DNA of 64,000 bases from Ceratobasidium sp. AG-K (lineage: Eukaryota > Basidiomycota > Agaricomycetes > Cantharellales > Ceratobasidiaceae): assembly GCA_037039685.1 (NCBI GenBank), contig JAWNGF010000010.1, positions 372,001 through 436,000 of the forward strand. The letters run 5' to 3'. A model generated the notes under the pieces. That model made no database searches and had not been told where the DNA came from. It was given only the letters and a program-made list of their open reading frames with translations. The translations under genes and the position numbers were made by a program. This document shows positions 25,168-39,956 of the stretch, one piece after another (the first letter of the stretch is position 1; every line of letters begins with the position of its first letter).

Positions 25168-28100
25168 ATGGCCAACGGACTGTTTGCTCGACTTACGACG
25201 ATCCCTGGGCGGGCTTCACACAGCAGAGACAGCACGTCGGAGCGCCCTCCTGCAGCGATGACGCCTGGCCCGCTTCCCGTGGTGCGCAACGACCCCGCGG
25301 CAGACAGCGACGAAGACTGCATCATCTGCGGCGAGTCGCTGTCGTTTTCATTTCGACTCCCGGGGGAAAAACCCCATATTGTGCCCGAGTGTGGCCATGC
25401 TCTGCACGAGGTGAGTTGGCTGTTTTTTTTCTCTGGTGTTGCTGACAGTCGCAGGCCTGCTTTACTGCCGTCTATGGCCAGCTCAACACGTCGCGCACCG
25501 GTCTGCCGCGCAAGAACCTGGGCGTATGTGGCGTGTGTCGCAAACCAATCCGAGTGGGAGATGGAGACGGGGCCAAGTCGAACAGTGAGTGGGACGTCAT
25601 GGCCACCAACACTGCTAACGAGCGCAGAACTGGCGGCGTTGACTGGAATGGGCGACAAAAACGCCACCGCCGGTGTATTTCCCGGACGCGATACGCAGTC
25701 TGGGCCATCGCGATATACACCGACCCCCCGCTCAGCGCCAACACCCGCCCCCCACGACCCATCCGACGACGACCCGATCGAGGCGAGCAACGCCAGCATC
25801 CGGTCTGGTGGCAGCGGGCAAGCATCCGAGTACGTCGTGGCCCCCGCCATCTCGGTCCGCTCCGAGTTTCCGGCCATTACGCGCACACACGACCCCAGCC
25901 AGAGCATCACCTGCCTCATCACCGTCGAACTCCCCAGCCGCCGTGGCAGTGCCCCCGTCCCCGGCCCTGTCATTCCCTCGCAGCGATATGCCACTCCCCC
26001 GCCCCCAGACGACGCTCCCGGGCCATACAGCTACAATCCCACGCCCCCCGCCGACTCGCCCTATGCACGTGTGGCTGAAGATCTCCAAAACAGACTGGTG
26101 GATTGGAAGGGCCATCCCATGTCCGCCCTCGGTGCCCTGCAGATGTTCGATATCCTCTCGGTCAGGCGGGACTCGCTCGTGCGCGAATTCTACGTCTATC
26201 TGTTCAAAGAGGCCATCATCTGCGTCTTGGAGGAAAAGAAAAAATCCCTCGGTCGGTTACTCGCATCCGGAACCAGCAACTCGTTCGACGTCGCCTCTCT
26301 CGCCTCTGGCGCATCGTCCCCCGCCTTTTCCTCGAACAAGTCGGTCCTGCGCCTCAAAGGGAGGATCTACATTCGACACATCAAGCGCCTGCTCGACACG
26401 TCCGTCGCCGGCGAGCTCAGCCTCACCATCGACATGGAAGACGAGCGCCTCGAGTCGTTTATCCTCATTTTCCGCGACCGATCATCCCTCGAAAACTGGC
26501 GCTCTACCATCCAGGGCCTCGTCAATACCCAACGAGCCGCCAACGTCGCCATCCAAGACCTCACCGAATTCGGTGGCTCAACCCAGACCAGCGGCGCCAC
26601 CAAGACCGCAAGAGCCCGGAGCGCCGCAACCACTGCTTCTAGCCTCGGCGCAGATTCCTTGTTGCACTCAGGTCAGCGTTCGACCGTCAGCTCGACGGCT
26701 TCGTCTGCTTACGGCGGCGCAGGATACTCCAAGTCTCCCGAGCCCCACCACTACCTAGCGTCTGCACATGTCTCGCCCCACGTGAGCACCGGCCCGAGCA
26801 ATGCGCTCCCGCCCCTGCCGCACGCCCCGATCGACCTGATTGCGGTGATCTCGCTTCCCCCTCCCACCGCCCACGCCTCGACCGCCCAACTCAAATTGCG
26901 CGTCATTCGTACCACCCTCGACTTTTTGGTCGCTAGCCTAGGGCCACGAGATCGCTTGGCGCTCGTCACATTCCAAGTGGGTAAATCAGGGCGGGTCCGC
27001 AAGACTCCGTTCCTGAATGTCGGTCGACCGGGGAGCGTCGCACGCCTGAGCGCATTTGTCGAATCCATGGCCTCTCCCCCCGACGAGGCCGTCGACGACT
27101 TTAGCCTCAAGACGGGCAAGGACGAGATCGTCGATGTGGTCACGGCCGTCAACCACGGTCTTGATTCTGTCCTCCAGCGCAAACAGAAGAATCCCATTTC
27201 GGGTATGATTCTCGTATGCGATGCGAGCGACTCGAGTCGGAAACCCCAGATGGATTTGCTCATGGCCCGCACCGAGGCGGCCAGTCTGCCGATCCACAGC
27301 TTTGGATTCGGCAAGTCGCACGACCCGGGTCCGCTCTGGCTCATTAGCAACGCCACCAGCGGGAGCTACACGTTTGTGCGCGACTGGTACGAGCTTCAAG
27401 ATTGCGTTGCGGGGTGTGTTGGCGGGATGATGTCCATCGGCGTCATGAACCTCAGGATGCATGCCAAGGTCCTCGACGAGAGTCGGTTCCGGATTCGCAA
27501 GGTCGCGGGTGTGGGCGGCGCCGTCGTCGCGAGCAACGGGCTCGACGTCGACGTCACGCTCAACGCACTCCGCTTTGGCGAACGTCGGGAACTGATTGTC
27601 GAACTCGAGCTCGACAATCGCGCCCCAATCGCCTCGGGCCACCACCATGGCCACGGCCAATCCGACTCGATTAGCGCCACCGACGCGTTTGTCCAGCGCA
27701 TGGGCCTCGGGCTCGACGGCCTCTCGCTATCAGACGCCGCACTTGGCGAAGGCATGATGGACGCCATGATCGACGAAGTGCCGGTATTCGAGGTCGACGG
27801 CGCGTTTTACGACCCCGCGGCGGGCAAGACCGTGTCCCGCCTTGCGCACCCCGTGCTCCTCACCCTGGCAATCAACCCTCCATCGCCCCAGTCCAACCCA
27901 GGCTGGTCAGACGCGTGCATCGTGCGCCGCCGAGCCGAGCTGCTCAGCCACCAAATGATCATGCGCGCGATTGTCTTTGTTGGCCGACGCGATTTTGGAC
28001 ATGCGATCCAGCTCTTGGTCGGGACCCGCACCGCATTGACGAATATCCTCAATACGTCGCTTCCTCCGCCCACGTCGCGCACGACGCGCAAGGAGCTCGT

Positions 28101-28385
28101 CACACTTGCTGCGGTGCGCGTTATTCAGAGCGCGATGAACGATGTGGGCGTGCTCGTCGATGCGCTCGAGGAGAATCCAGATGGTTTTGGCAAAGAGTGG
28201 CGACCGTTTGGCGCACAACAGGTTAGTTGCTTGATTTGCCCTCTACTTGTACTGACTCGATACAGGCCATGGTGCTCCGAGACCAGCTGAGCTGGACCGG
28301 ACGAACGACGACCGAAAAGATTTTTTGGTGCGCCGACCACTCGATTGAGCTATTCGGTCGAAGTTCGGATTGGGCGACGGCCTAG
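25168..28385 (+). CDS. RING-PH-VWA protein, candidate Ste5-like MAPK scaffold
   Basis: Exons 25168-25410, 25455-25584, 25628-28221 and 28266-28385 total 3087 nt (1028 aa). The ATG at 25168 has purine at -3. The RING-H2 finger starts at residue 51: CIICGE, then ECGHALHEACF, then CGVCRKPI (C-x2-C ... C-x-H-x2-H-x2-C ... C-x2-C). A PH domain covers about 285-430, ending in a typical SLENWRSTIQGLV helix. A VWA-like domain (about 520-725, IDLIAVISLPPP ... GMILVCDASDSS) lacks the DxSxS metal site. This domain order is that of the budding-yeast pheromone scaffold Ste5, and the RING core ECGHALHEAC resembles that of Ste5/Far1. A scaffold role in MAPK signalling is inference; an E3 ligase with an adhesion-type VWA is the alternative. 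The gene has unusually few introns and high GC for this window. Confidence 0.88.
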
Positions 28386-29307
28386 TTTTTATTTCTATAC
28401 CCCCCTCTTTTTTTTCTTATAATCTGTCTTAATTGTGTTTTGGCTACTGTAATTGCGTTGATTGCGTTTTGGTGCTGTAGATGTGTGTGGTAAATTCAGA
28501 CATGCATGTGAATCCAAGTTGCGAGGGAGTCACGCGGATATTCCTCCAAGACAATAACCGTCCCGTCGACCAAATTAGAGAGATCATGGAGGGGGTGTGT
28601 CGCATAGTGCTCAAATGATCATGGATGTTGTGCTCCGATCAATATTGAGGCTTGATCGCGGGCTGCGTGGATGATGATGCTCGAGAACATCAAAACGTGA
28701 GTTCCTATCCTAGCCAACCCGCGTACTGATGTCATATAGCCGAATTCAGTCTTGACCTCTGGCTGTCGAGTCGTGCTTTATGGACCATTCGAACCTACCC
28801 CGACTCGTCTGGCCTCCCCCATCAGAGTCCAGGGAGATCCTGAACAAGTCAAGAGCTACAACCGCGCGGCGAGTCGAATTATTCACCCTCATCTGGTTCA
28901 GTGCCCAACACTGCCTCGAGTTTTTCATGTACCTTTTCGCAGGCGCGTTCGCAGGTTTAACGGAGAGCTAGAGCGAACGGGCTTCTAGGTGCGCCACGTA
29001 TGAACCCATACCTTGTAGTCGCCCACGAGCGGGGGGATCTCGAGGCGTGCGCTACGGCATTGCGTATACTCGAAATACGTGGTCGCCGACCAATAAGTTT
29101 GCTGATGAACCAGAACTAAGGGTGTCGCGAAGTTTGGCCGTTAACGCGTGGTTGTGTATTTCGTTGGGAGGATCGCTGGTGAAAAGCGGAGTGTATAATA
29201 ATCTCATTTACATCGTTTGTTTCTTTAATTCATTTTGATCAGCTGCATTGATTGTGTTACCTGACCTTGGTGCGTAGATGGTTTTGCTGTATTCGGGCAT
29301 GAGTATC
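28386..29307. other. Intergenic, nothing firm
   Basis: 3' flank of the RING-PH-VWA gene (T-rich just after the stop) and about 900 bp without a convincing gene. A 63-codon frame at 28780-28971 has a hydrophobic stretch but no other support. Confidence 0.45.
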
Positions 29308-30923
29308 CAGTGGGCGCCAAATTGATTGCACCACGTGACCGAAAGTCGATTTTCGGGCGCTGGCTCTCCTCTCAAAGAACGCGCCAGCAGGGCTTGAGAA
29401 TATTATAGTGTACATATGTAGTTGCAATCCATGTGCTGGTGCATTATTTAATAGGGTTGTCTGTCCCAAGGCCCTAGAGTGCTGAAACTGCGGGAAGGGT
29501 GATGGTGCAATAACTTTGGTCATGCATATAGGAGGGAGTGAATTGGTGTTTACCGAGTCAAACTGGGGACGTAAAAATTAAGTAAAGATGCTATTGTATT
29601 CAGCGTGAATTTAAGTACATTCTGTGCGGGTTCCGTAGGATTTAGTGCCCATTTGGGGGAGAGATGGATAAGTCAGTCTTCAGAATGTGCAGGCTTCCAG
29701 CACCCCAAGCTTGAGAGATCACATGGCATTATGATAATAGAAGATGTTTGAAACACCAGAAAGTATGCAATTGCATTATTGGAGCTACGATTCGGCCATT
29801 CTGGAAGTAGCAAAATGATAACAATTGAGAACATCGACACAGCACCAACTTTCCATTGCTTGTAAAGTACCTTCCAGGAGTGATCGGGACTCGTCAACGT
29901 TGCGGTCTAATAGATCATATGGTATAATATATACATACTAGGACTCAAGTTATTTGGAGTGCGAGCGAGTGAATAGTCCAATGATCATCATAATTTTGGG
30001 GTCTGAGGCTCTCACCAATCAGTCACATGATCATCGGGCCTGAGGTTGAGAGCGTGTTTAATGTACCGTTCTCTCGCTCGCACTCCAAATAACTTGAGTC
30101 CTAGTATGTATATATTATACCATATGATCTATTAGACCGCAACGTTGACGAGTCCCGATCACTCCTGGAAGGTACTTTACAAGCAATGGAAAGTTGGTGC
30201 TGTGTCGATGTTCTCAATTGTTATCATTTTGCTACTTCCAGAATGGCCGAATCGTAGCTCCAATAATGCAATTGCATACTTTCTGGTGTTTCAAACATCT
30301 TCTATTATCATAATGCCATGTGATCTCTCAAGCTTGGGGTGCTGGAAGCCTGCACATTCTGAAGACTGACTTATCCATCTCTCCCCCAAATGGGCACTAA
30401 ATCCTACGGAACCCGCACAGAATGTACTTAAATTCACGCTGAATACAATAGCATCTTTACTTAATTTTTACGTCCCCAGTTTGACTCGGTAAACACCAAT
30501 TCACTCCCTCCTATATGCATGACCAAAGTTATTGCACCATCACCCTTCCCGCAGTTTCAGCACTCTAGGGCCTTGGGACAGACAACCCTATTAAATAATG
30601 CACCAGCACATGGATTGCAACTACATATGTACACTATAATATTCTCAAGCCCTGCTGGCGCGTTCTTTGAGAGGAGAGCCAGCTCAGCGAAAATGTGAAA
30701 AGCTACGGGGTGCTCCGTAGCTCGGTTTTGCTCGGGAGCGCTCCTTAAGCTCCTTGAGCGCTTTGGAGCACGTGATCACAACGCTCCGGAGTGCTGGAGG
30801 AGCCTCAGGAGTGCCCCTGAGCGAATCCGAGCTACGGAGCACCCCGTAGCTTTTTCGATTTTTGTTGAGAGCGCCCAAAAATCGACTTTCGGTCACGTGG
30901 TGCAATCAATTTGGCGCCCACTG
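29308..30923. repeat. Fold-back element: 662-bp inverted arms around a 103-bp centre
   Basis: Left arm 29308-29969 and right arm 30073-30923 are inverted copies; the centre is 29970-30072. Reading by eye, I find a single substitution (TTTTCGGG left versus the complement of TTTTTGGG right) apart from a 189-bp insert in the right arm. The outer ends are CAGTGGGCGCC / GGCGCCCACTG. Each arm encodes the same 74-codon frame (MTSPDHSWKVLYKQWKVG...), at 29897-29673 (-) and 30145-30369 (+). No target-site duplication is evident in the flanks. No transposase is present. Confidence 0.93.
30684..30872. mobile_element. 189-bp MITE-like insert in the right arm of the fold-back
   Basis: It is absent from the left arm, so its borders are exact. 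It is flanked by the 3-bp repeat AGC (30681-30683 and 30870-30872). Its ends form inverted repeats built around AGCTACGGGGTGCTCCGTAG, each arm itself nearly palindromic. It is non-coding and rich in GGAGC/GCTCC. Confidence 0.85.
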
Positions 30924-31208
30924 TAACCTCACGTGCGTCATCGAATCCGATGGACCGGAATTGTTTCGGCTCAAGCCCCGGCGCTTCGCTACGAGAGTTG
31001 ATGCACATAGTACACCACGCATCCAACTGGATCTAGTCCTGACCTTCTGACCCTGCCGGTTCGGTATGTGCCTAGTGCGGCCGTAGTTTGCAATACCGTT
31101 AGTATGTATGGTTGCCAGCGGGCATCATTCAAGCGTGGCACCGCACCATGTCATCATCAGAAACAGGGCCTGTACGGAATTCAAAAGGCTTTCACGTCAG
31201 ATTCGAAC

Positions 31209-33481
31209 ATGCCAGTGATGACCCACTCCATCATGCAGGATAAGCCGTCCCCTGGTTCTAGTCGTCGTCGCACACCGTACACAAGTCGAGCGTGTAATAG
31301 CTGCCGACGGCTGCGCTGCAAGTGTGACGGTGCACATCCCGTTTGCGGGGCGTGTTTATATTCTGTACGTCCACCTTTTATTCTCGTCGCATCTGTCTTA
31401 CTGTTTTATAGGGGCACGAGGTACATCGTTTTAGTTCATTTTTTTCGCCTACGCTGAAACCGATAGTGCACCTGGTCCGAGGGAAATGAAGAAGGGAGCC
31501 GTCCAACCTCGAATCAGTATGTCGAGGGCCTGCGTGTCAAGATTCAAATGCTCGAATCTGAGATTTCCCTACTTCGATCGCTCGACTCGAATATTGGGCA
31601 GTTATCCCAGGGTTCAACCCCGACGAGTGGTCCACCGGTCTTGTGGGCGGATACGCCGCCAGAACCTATCATGGAGTCACTATCGAGGGATTTAAGCCAG
31701 GCAAGACTGCCGTTTTGTATACGTATGTTACTAAATTGGTTGAATCTCAGCCGACAAGCGTCGATTTTGACTCCTGCCCTGTCTGGGCTAATGCACCCCT
31801 GGAGCTGCGACCCATGCTATACCAATACATATTCGACATCGATACATCTATTCCTACCGAGAACCAGACACCCGAGGTCCAAGCAAGCCTAGCCTGCGAA
31901 TGGAACCGCTACTTGCCGCTTCTGGGTGGTGTTAATATGTCTCGACATGAGCATGACACAATCTTATCGCGTTGCTTCATCTATGGAACTACTTGGGTGC
32001 TTGGTCTCATCCCTAATCTCTTTCTACGCGATCTGCTTCATTCGAACGTCCTTCCTCCGGGTCAAGCCCAGGTCGAGCACTACTCTCCCATGTTACATTG
32101 TTCTCTCTTGGCTCTCGCAGCTGCCTTTTCAGACGACCCAGAAATCAGAGCTCTTGCAACATGGGCCCGCTTCGCTGCTCACGCCAAGCAATGGCTAGAC
32201 GACGATGGGGATTATACCACGCCGCACGTAGCTATTTCATTGGCTCTACTATCCGAATACCATCGTGGCATTGGCCAAAATCTTGCCGGTAGCATGTATC
32301 TCGGTGAGCTTATTGCGTGATTAACGGATTTTGCTAATTGCTTTCAGGGATGAGCGCCCGAGTCGCTCACAATCGTAAGCTGCCTCCGGGTAAATCACCC
32401 GAACAATCCCGTGTACTCACCTGGTTCGTAGCATCCGAGTCGCCTGACTCGACCTTTCAAAAATGGTATCGTTGGACTAAATTTATTCAAAGTCAATAAT
32501 TGCTTTATCACGCGTTCGTATGCTAACCCAATGCGCAATTCCGTAGATACGCTCATGGTGACAAGTTTCCTATTGAATGTGTTTGCCCCTGGCTGATAGT
32601 AGCCATTATAGGCATTGGACAACAAGTCATTTTCAGATACACATACTCCTCAGTCGCCGACCGATTGGCCCGCTACTACTGAGCTAGGCAGTCATGTCAA
32701 CAATATGATTGCTGGGTGCGAGCCTACAAATATCGGCAGGTCTCTTTTGGAGTGCTTTACTCGGAGCTGTACCCTCCTGGCGATTGTTGTGCAAATAACT
32801 GACAATACGTAAGTGCACCTGAATTCCGCTTCACGTCGTATTGAGACTGCTCATATTAGGCTTCAACGAAATATTGGAACGGCAAATATACAGCACGTAC
32901 CGTTTATCCTTGCTCCTTTCCAAACCTCATTGATGATTTCCTGCAGGGCCCAACTCGATGCCTGGTTCAATACACTACCTGGCTGCCTTTGCATTCCTGC
33001 CCCTTCCGCTCCAACTCTTCCACACGTGCTATGTCTGCATATATGGTACTGGTGGTCAGTTCTCGAGTTGAACCTACCTCAGCTCGTCTTGCCTCACAGA
33101 GAGCCTGAGATGAGCTCTGAAATTACCCAGGCCTGTGAATGCGCGACGGGCCAGATCCTTTACCTCGTCACCTTGTTTAGTAACCAGTATGGCCTTCGAT
33201 TCTTTCCTCGTACCTCCTTTCAGGCAAGTCCCTAGTTGGATTTTCAATTTGATTGGCTAACAAGCTTCTAGGCAGTCTATATATGCGGTCGTGCCTCAGT
33301 GATCACACACCGGTGGGAGGCTGCTGGAGCATGCGTTAGGGCGCTGCTTACTTTGAGCAATACATGGCCTTGCGCGGGAGCATTAGCTAGTAAACTTAGA
33401 GAGAACATGCGCGAAGGATATAGCAGCGCTATAATTGCGACCCCTCTGGCTCCTCTGCTTCCCGCCTTTCATCTACTGTAG
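31209..33481 (+). pseudogene. Zn2Cys6 transcription factor, probably decaying
   Basis: Fungal binuclear-cluster regulator. Exon 1 (31209-31364) carries the zinc cluster ACNSCRRLRCKCDGAHPVCGAC (six Cys in standard spacing). A 9-nt microexon (31412-31420, GHE) and exon 3 from 31467 (CTWSEGNEEG, then a leucine-rich dimerisation-like helix) follow. Middle-homology blocks run in frame from about 31643 to 32310 (PVWANAPLELRPM, AAFSDDPEIRAL). Further blocks are 32635-32811, near 32870-32900, 32945-33230 (AQLDAWFNTLPG) and 33275-33481 (HRWEAAGACVRALL). Two breaks spoil the model: a frame change near 31700 that I cannot explain by a normal intron, and about 230 bp at 32390-32620 where the expected conserved segment is missing. 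The regulon is unknown. Confidence 0.75.
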
Positions 33482-33546
33482 GATCTCGTACATTGATCCA
33501 GCCCATAGGCTTGTTACGCTACATCAATTTAGGGAAACAATAGAGA

Positions 33547-33747
33547 GTGCGTTGGGCGCTATGCATCATCGGCAACCTATGGCCATTTGCTGGTGCATTA
33601 ACTGATAAAATTGGAGAGATTATATGTGAAGGGTTTGGCCGCGCAGAGGCTTATTATATTGCCTTGTTGCTAGTACCTAGTTTCTCGCTTGTATGTATGC
33701 GGTATTGGTATTCATCGTTGTTTGGAAGTGCAACTACTATTTATTGA
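33547..33747 (+). pseudogene. Duplicated C-terminal piece of the Zn2Cys6 gene
   Basis: The frame ALCIIGNLWPFAGALTDKIGEIICEGF matches ALLTLSNTWPCAGALASKLRENMREGY at the end of the preceding gene in order and spacing. It is a tandem copy of the last exon, without its upstream parts. Confidence 0.6.
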
Positions 33748-33995
33748 GAGGACCGTCAATGATAGGCAATATACATGACAACGTAGTTTATGTACGTCGT
33801 CGTTTTTGAATTATACATTTTTTTCCCTCATTCCTCTTATGCCCTTTGTTGGTCCTCCAATTTCTTTGTATTAGTTGCTGTGTCATAACTTTTAGCTCTT
33901 GGCCTTGGTTGTGAGACATTTGCGTGCAGGAACTGGGGTTAGGGCTGTCCAAGACTAGATAAAGTCACGCGATAGTGATACAGTGCAAATTTATT

Positions 33996-35571
33996 GCGAT
34001 TTGCAAAAGTACTCGCCACCAGGGTTTCGTTTTGAAAATTCGACTCCCACGATAGAAATCGTCATAACTCCTCAGAGAAGGTACTTTGATGAATGCCATT
34101 AGACTATTTGGAATCGCACTCTCGCTGCGCACAAAATGATGTAGCCCACATATCGAAATTCGGAGTACTAAGAAACCCGCTCCCCAACTGTATTTTGACG
34201 TTTGCGTGACATTCAGAGAGAGTAAGAGTCTGAAAGTCTCCAGAAGTACTCAATAGCCGTGTATAAATCGATATGCAAAAAGAGCGGACCAATTTGGTGA
34301 TGGTTAGGTGGAGATTCGGGTCCCCTGAATCCGCTGCAGTAGGTAGCTTCAGTTCATTAGTAAAAACGGCTTATATCGTATTTACAATGGTACAAAATGT
34401 ATTCGACATACTCAAATAGTCATGTTGGAAACTATTCAGTGCCCTAGTCTTCTCGTAGTGAAGTAAACGTGTGTTGGGCGGCAGGAGCCGATGTTTTTTC
34501 GAACTTCAATATCGCGTACTTGGTGGGTATCATTTGGTTCAAGATTTTATTCCGGTTTGACCGAGCTACTTTATGTATCACCCCAGTCTGTTTGCATGCA
34601 GATATATTAGTTTCTCTGAAAAGCCGGTCCAGAGATCATTGACATGATCCGCGGATCGGCGGCTTGGCGTCAGGGTCTGGGTTGGGCTCTCACCTTGGTG
34701 GTCAAAGAATCGGTTAAACTGCCCTTGTGTTACACCAAAGTAAGGCAAATTATAATAAAAAGGAGTTCTGATTTAGTGTATAATGTGTCTTGTATGCTGA
34801 TATGCTATTATGGAACGATCTTTGCATGTCCACGATGCTGGTTCTGAGGCAAAGCCAGTACTACTTTCGAGCTTCGGTCTAAGCTTCGTGAAGGCAATAG
34901 GGCGTATAACTCCACCCCTCGCGTTAGAGGGATTCATTATATGTAGTTATGTATTCAATATAATCGGTTTCTGCTCGTCATCTGAAGCGATCTCCTCCGG
35001 CGGATTCCGGGGGCCCCAATCCCCACCTGACCATCACCAAATTGGTCCGCTCTTTTTGCATATCGATTTATACACGGCTATTGAATACTTCTGGAGACTT
35101 TCAGACTCTTACTCTCTCTGAATGTCACGCAAACTGTAGAAATGAGAATGTAGATATACAACTGAATGTATCTACAATGCTTAGCGCAGCCCGAGTAATG
35201 AGACAAATGAATATATTGGCTATTGGACAACTACATCGTACCAGCTCTTTATATACACGGCGGAAAACCAAAACAAGCACAAGCAATGTACGCGTACGCT
35301 GGTCTCGATTGTACAGGAATGTTCAATGTGTATATACATGTAAATAATAGATTTCAACACAGACGTCGAAATACAGTTGGGGAGCGGGTTTCTTAGTACT
35401 CTGAATTTCGATATGTGGGCTACATCATTTTGTGCGCAGTGAGGGCGCGATCCAAGTGAGCTATGTTTGACCCTCTATGTATCATATCCTGGGCCGCTAT
35501 AGTGTGTTTTCTGGGTGGCGTCCAAAGTTTGAAAAAGTTGGACCCTGGTGGCGAGTACTTTTGCAAATCGC
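33996..35571. repeat. Second, older inverted repeat
   Basis: Inner arms 34121-34334 and 35001-35443 are inverted copies with scattered differences. The right arm holds a ~230-bp insert (35134-35363). An outer 30-bp block is perfectly inverted (33996-34025 and 35542-35571), but the sequence between outer block and inner arm differs on the two sides. The centre (34335-35000) has no recognised gene. Probably an aged fold-back element. Confidence 0.8.
35134..35363. mobile_element. ~230-bp insert in the right arm of the second inverted repeat
   Basis: Defined by comparison with the left arm, which reads straight from GCAAA to CGTC. The insert begins CTGTAGAAATG and ends ATTTCAACACAG, a short imperfect terminal inverted repeat (CTGT...ACAG). 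It is AT-rich and non-coding. MITE-like, family unknown. Confidence 0.6.
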
Positions 35572-36696
35572 AGTAATTGAATTTGATGCTGATAGCGTCA
35601 AGTGGATTAACCTGATACGATACAAATTTGACAGGATAGAACTTGCTAAATTTAGCTCTCCACGGCTTTGTATACGATGCGTTGTCTCGGCGGCAACAAC
35701 TATAAACTAAATTTAGGACAGACCAGATATAACCGAAACTCATCCCGGTGGCGTTCCCCACTCGTCTCTTTCCAAAAGGATTATTTGCGGGCACCCAGTA
35801 ATCGCCCTTCCGTTTCAAGGACCGTTGTCTCCTAGGTTTGCACTAGGGTGGGTTTTCGACATTAAGACAAACGGCGCTTATTAGAAGTGTAGCTTTGCTG
35901 AGCCTGAGCCTGCCTCTGCTTGGACTGCCGAGGTCACTTCCCTCGGCTGACCATCGGCCGAGCTATCTCTTGACTCTGTCCTGTAGCGGTTATCTGGCAA
36001 CTGTATCGTTGAGACAGAATGCCACATCCGGATCACTGCATAGAAAATCGATCAAATTTCCTGATGGGGCAGTCGTCACCTCAACCAGTGATCGAAGCTC
36101 GGAGCGGATCCGGAAGAGCCGCTAGCGCCTCCCACGTAAATGGCATCTTGTTCTGAGCCAGGTTGGTGATCATATATCTAGTCGATCAAGCTAGCTGGCA
36201 ATCATCGTTCGATCAGCAGGTTCTCCAAGGTCAGAAGGTCAGTAATTTAGCTTGAGCGTGTAAGAAGTTATAATGTTAGGCTGCTGCGGCTTACGTTGCT
36301 GACCTAGTGACACGCTAAATGGAAGGCTCAAGGGAACGAGGCACCTACCCAGTGACCGAGCATGGATTTCTTTCAACATATTCCAAAATGCCGAGCTAAT
36401 CTCCTTGTGCACATGTGCGTTTCTATTTCTCGCTACGCCACACACCCGGCGCTCAATGATCTAATTGGGAACATATTTCAATCCCCACGATCCTGTCATG
36501 GGGTTACAACGCTCCGAGCGAAGCAAGCCGCGAGTTAGCCATACGCTCGCATGATATTCTGGAGACTAGCGAACGATGATGGCAACACGAGATATCTCGA
36601 TATGCCACCGGGGTTGAATCGACGCGGTCGTATAAATTCCTCACGACGCAAACTTGGTCGGCATATCGAGCGCATTTTTTCACTCGTTGTGGTAGC
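35572..36696. other. Intergenic, upstream of the amylase
   Basis: No gene recognised. Frames on both strands are short and overlapping. The last few hundred bases should contain the amylase promoter, but I could not single out a regulator site. Confidence 0.45.
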
Positions 36697-39280
<2,584 letters not shown>

Positions 39281-39639
39281 AAGTTCCGGCCCTGGTTCTC
39301 ATAAGGGTAGCAATATTTGTCCACATCATTTGTGAATAAAGCGATCTTCTGTAAATAAAAACAGTTTCATTCTCTATGAAGGAAATACAACGTAGAATAA
39401 TTGAGGGTGTCTGCTGGCAGCTGCGTCATTTGCAATCGCAACCATTAGAAATCGCAGTAGTAAGCGTCCATGTGACTGATCATGAGCTTGAATAAGAGAC
39501 ATGCGTTGCAGGGTGTAGTTTGCATTGGAGACTATCACGCCGCCCTGCTTGAGACTATACGACCTACGTTGCTATATTAATTTAACCCTATAATCCACAG
39601 CTGACCAAACAAGCATGAAGTGGTTTAGGTGTGGGAGAA
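39281..39639. other. Intergenic, between amylase and copia element
   Basis: 3' flank of the amylase gene. No gene or RNA seen. The exact left border of the copia LTR could lie in the last part of this stretch. Confidence 0.45.
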
Positions 39640-39956
39640 ATGATGTCTCTCTACCCTCAGAAAACTTGATTATATTGTGAATCGAATGGAATATGCGAAT
39701 CGAATGTACACGTCGCCTACTACCGAATGTGGCGAATTGACTCACTATATGCTGACTGATTATTTCTGTGCTGACTGATAGTACACGTATGCGTGTTACT
39801 AATTGTTTTCTTATCGTTCTCTCATGTTCTACTCATGTGTGTATATAAAGCGACTGCGTATTCGCACAATACATAATCCTTGTAGTCCTACTTCCACTGC
39901 GCGGCTTAGCTAAGAAGATCATTGAGTGCGAGACGTTCTCGGTAATATCTCAATAG

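Noticed and set aside
24975..26758. Long open frames on both strands over the RING-PH-VWA gene (339 and 361 codons)
   Set aside because: High-GC shadows. Only the plus frame chosen carries the RING, PH and VWA motifs and joins across all three introns.
29308..30923. hAT or CACTA DNA transposon
   Set aside because: The ends begin CAGTGGG, but there is no 8-bp or 3-bp target duplication and no transposase. Kept as a fold-back element of unknown family.
35420..35818. 132-codon minus-strand frame
   Set aside because: It lies across the edge of the second inverted repeat, has low-information composition and no splice partners or family match.
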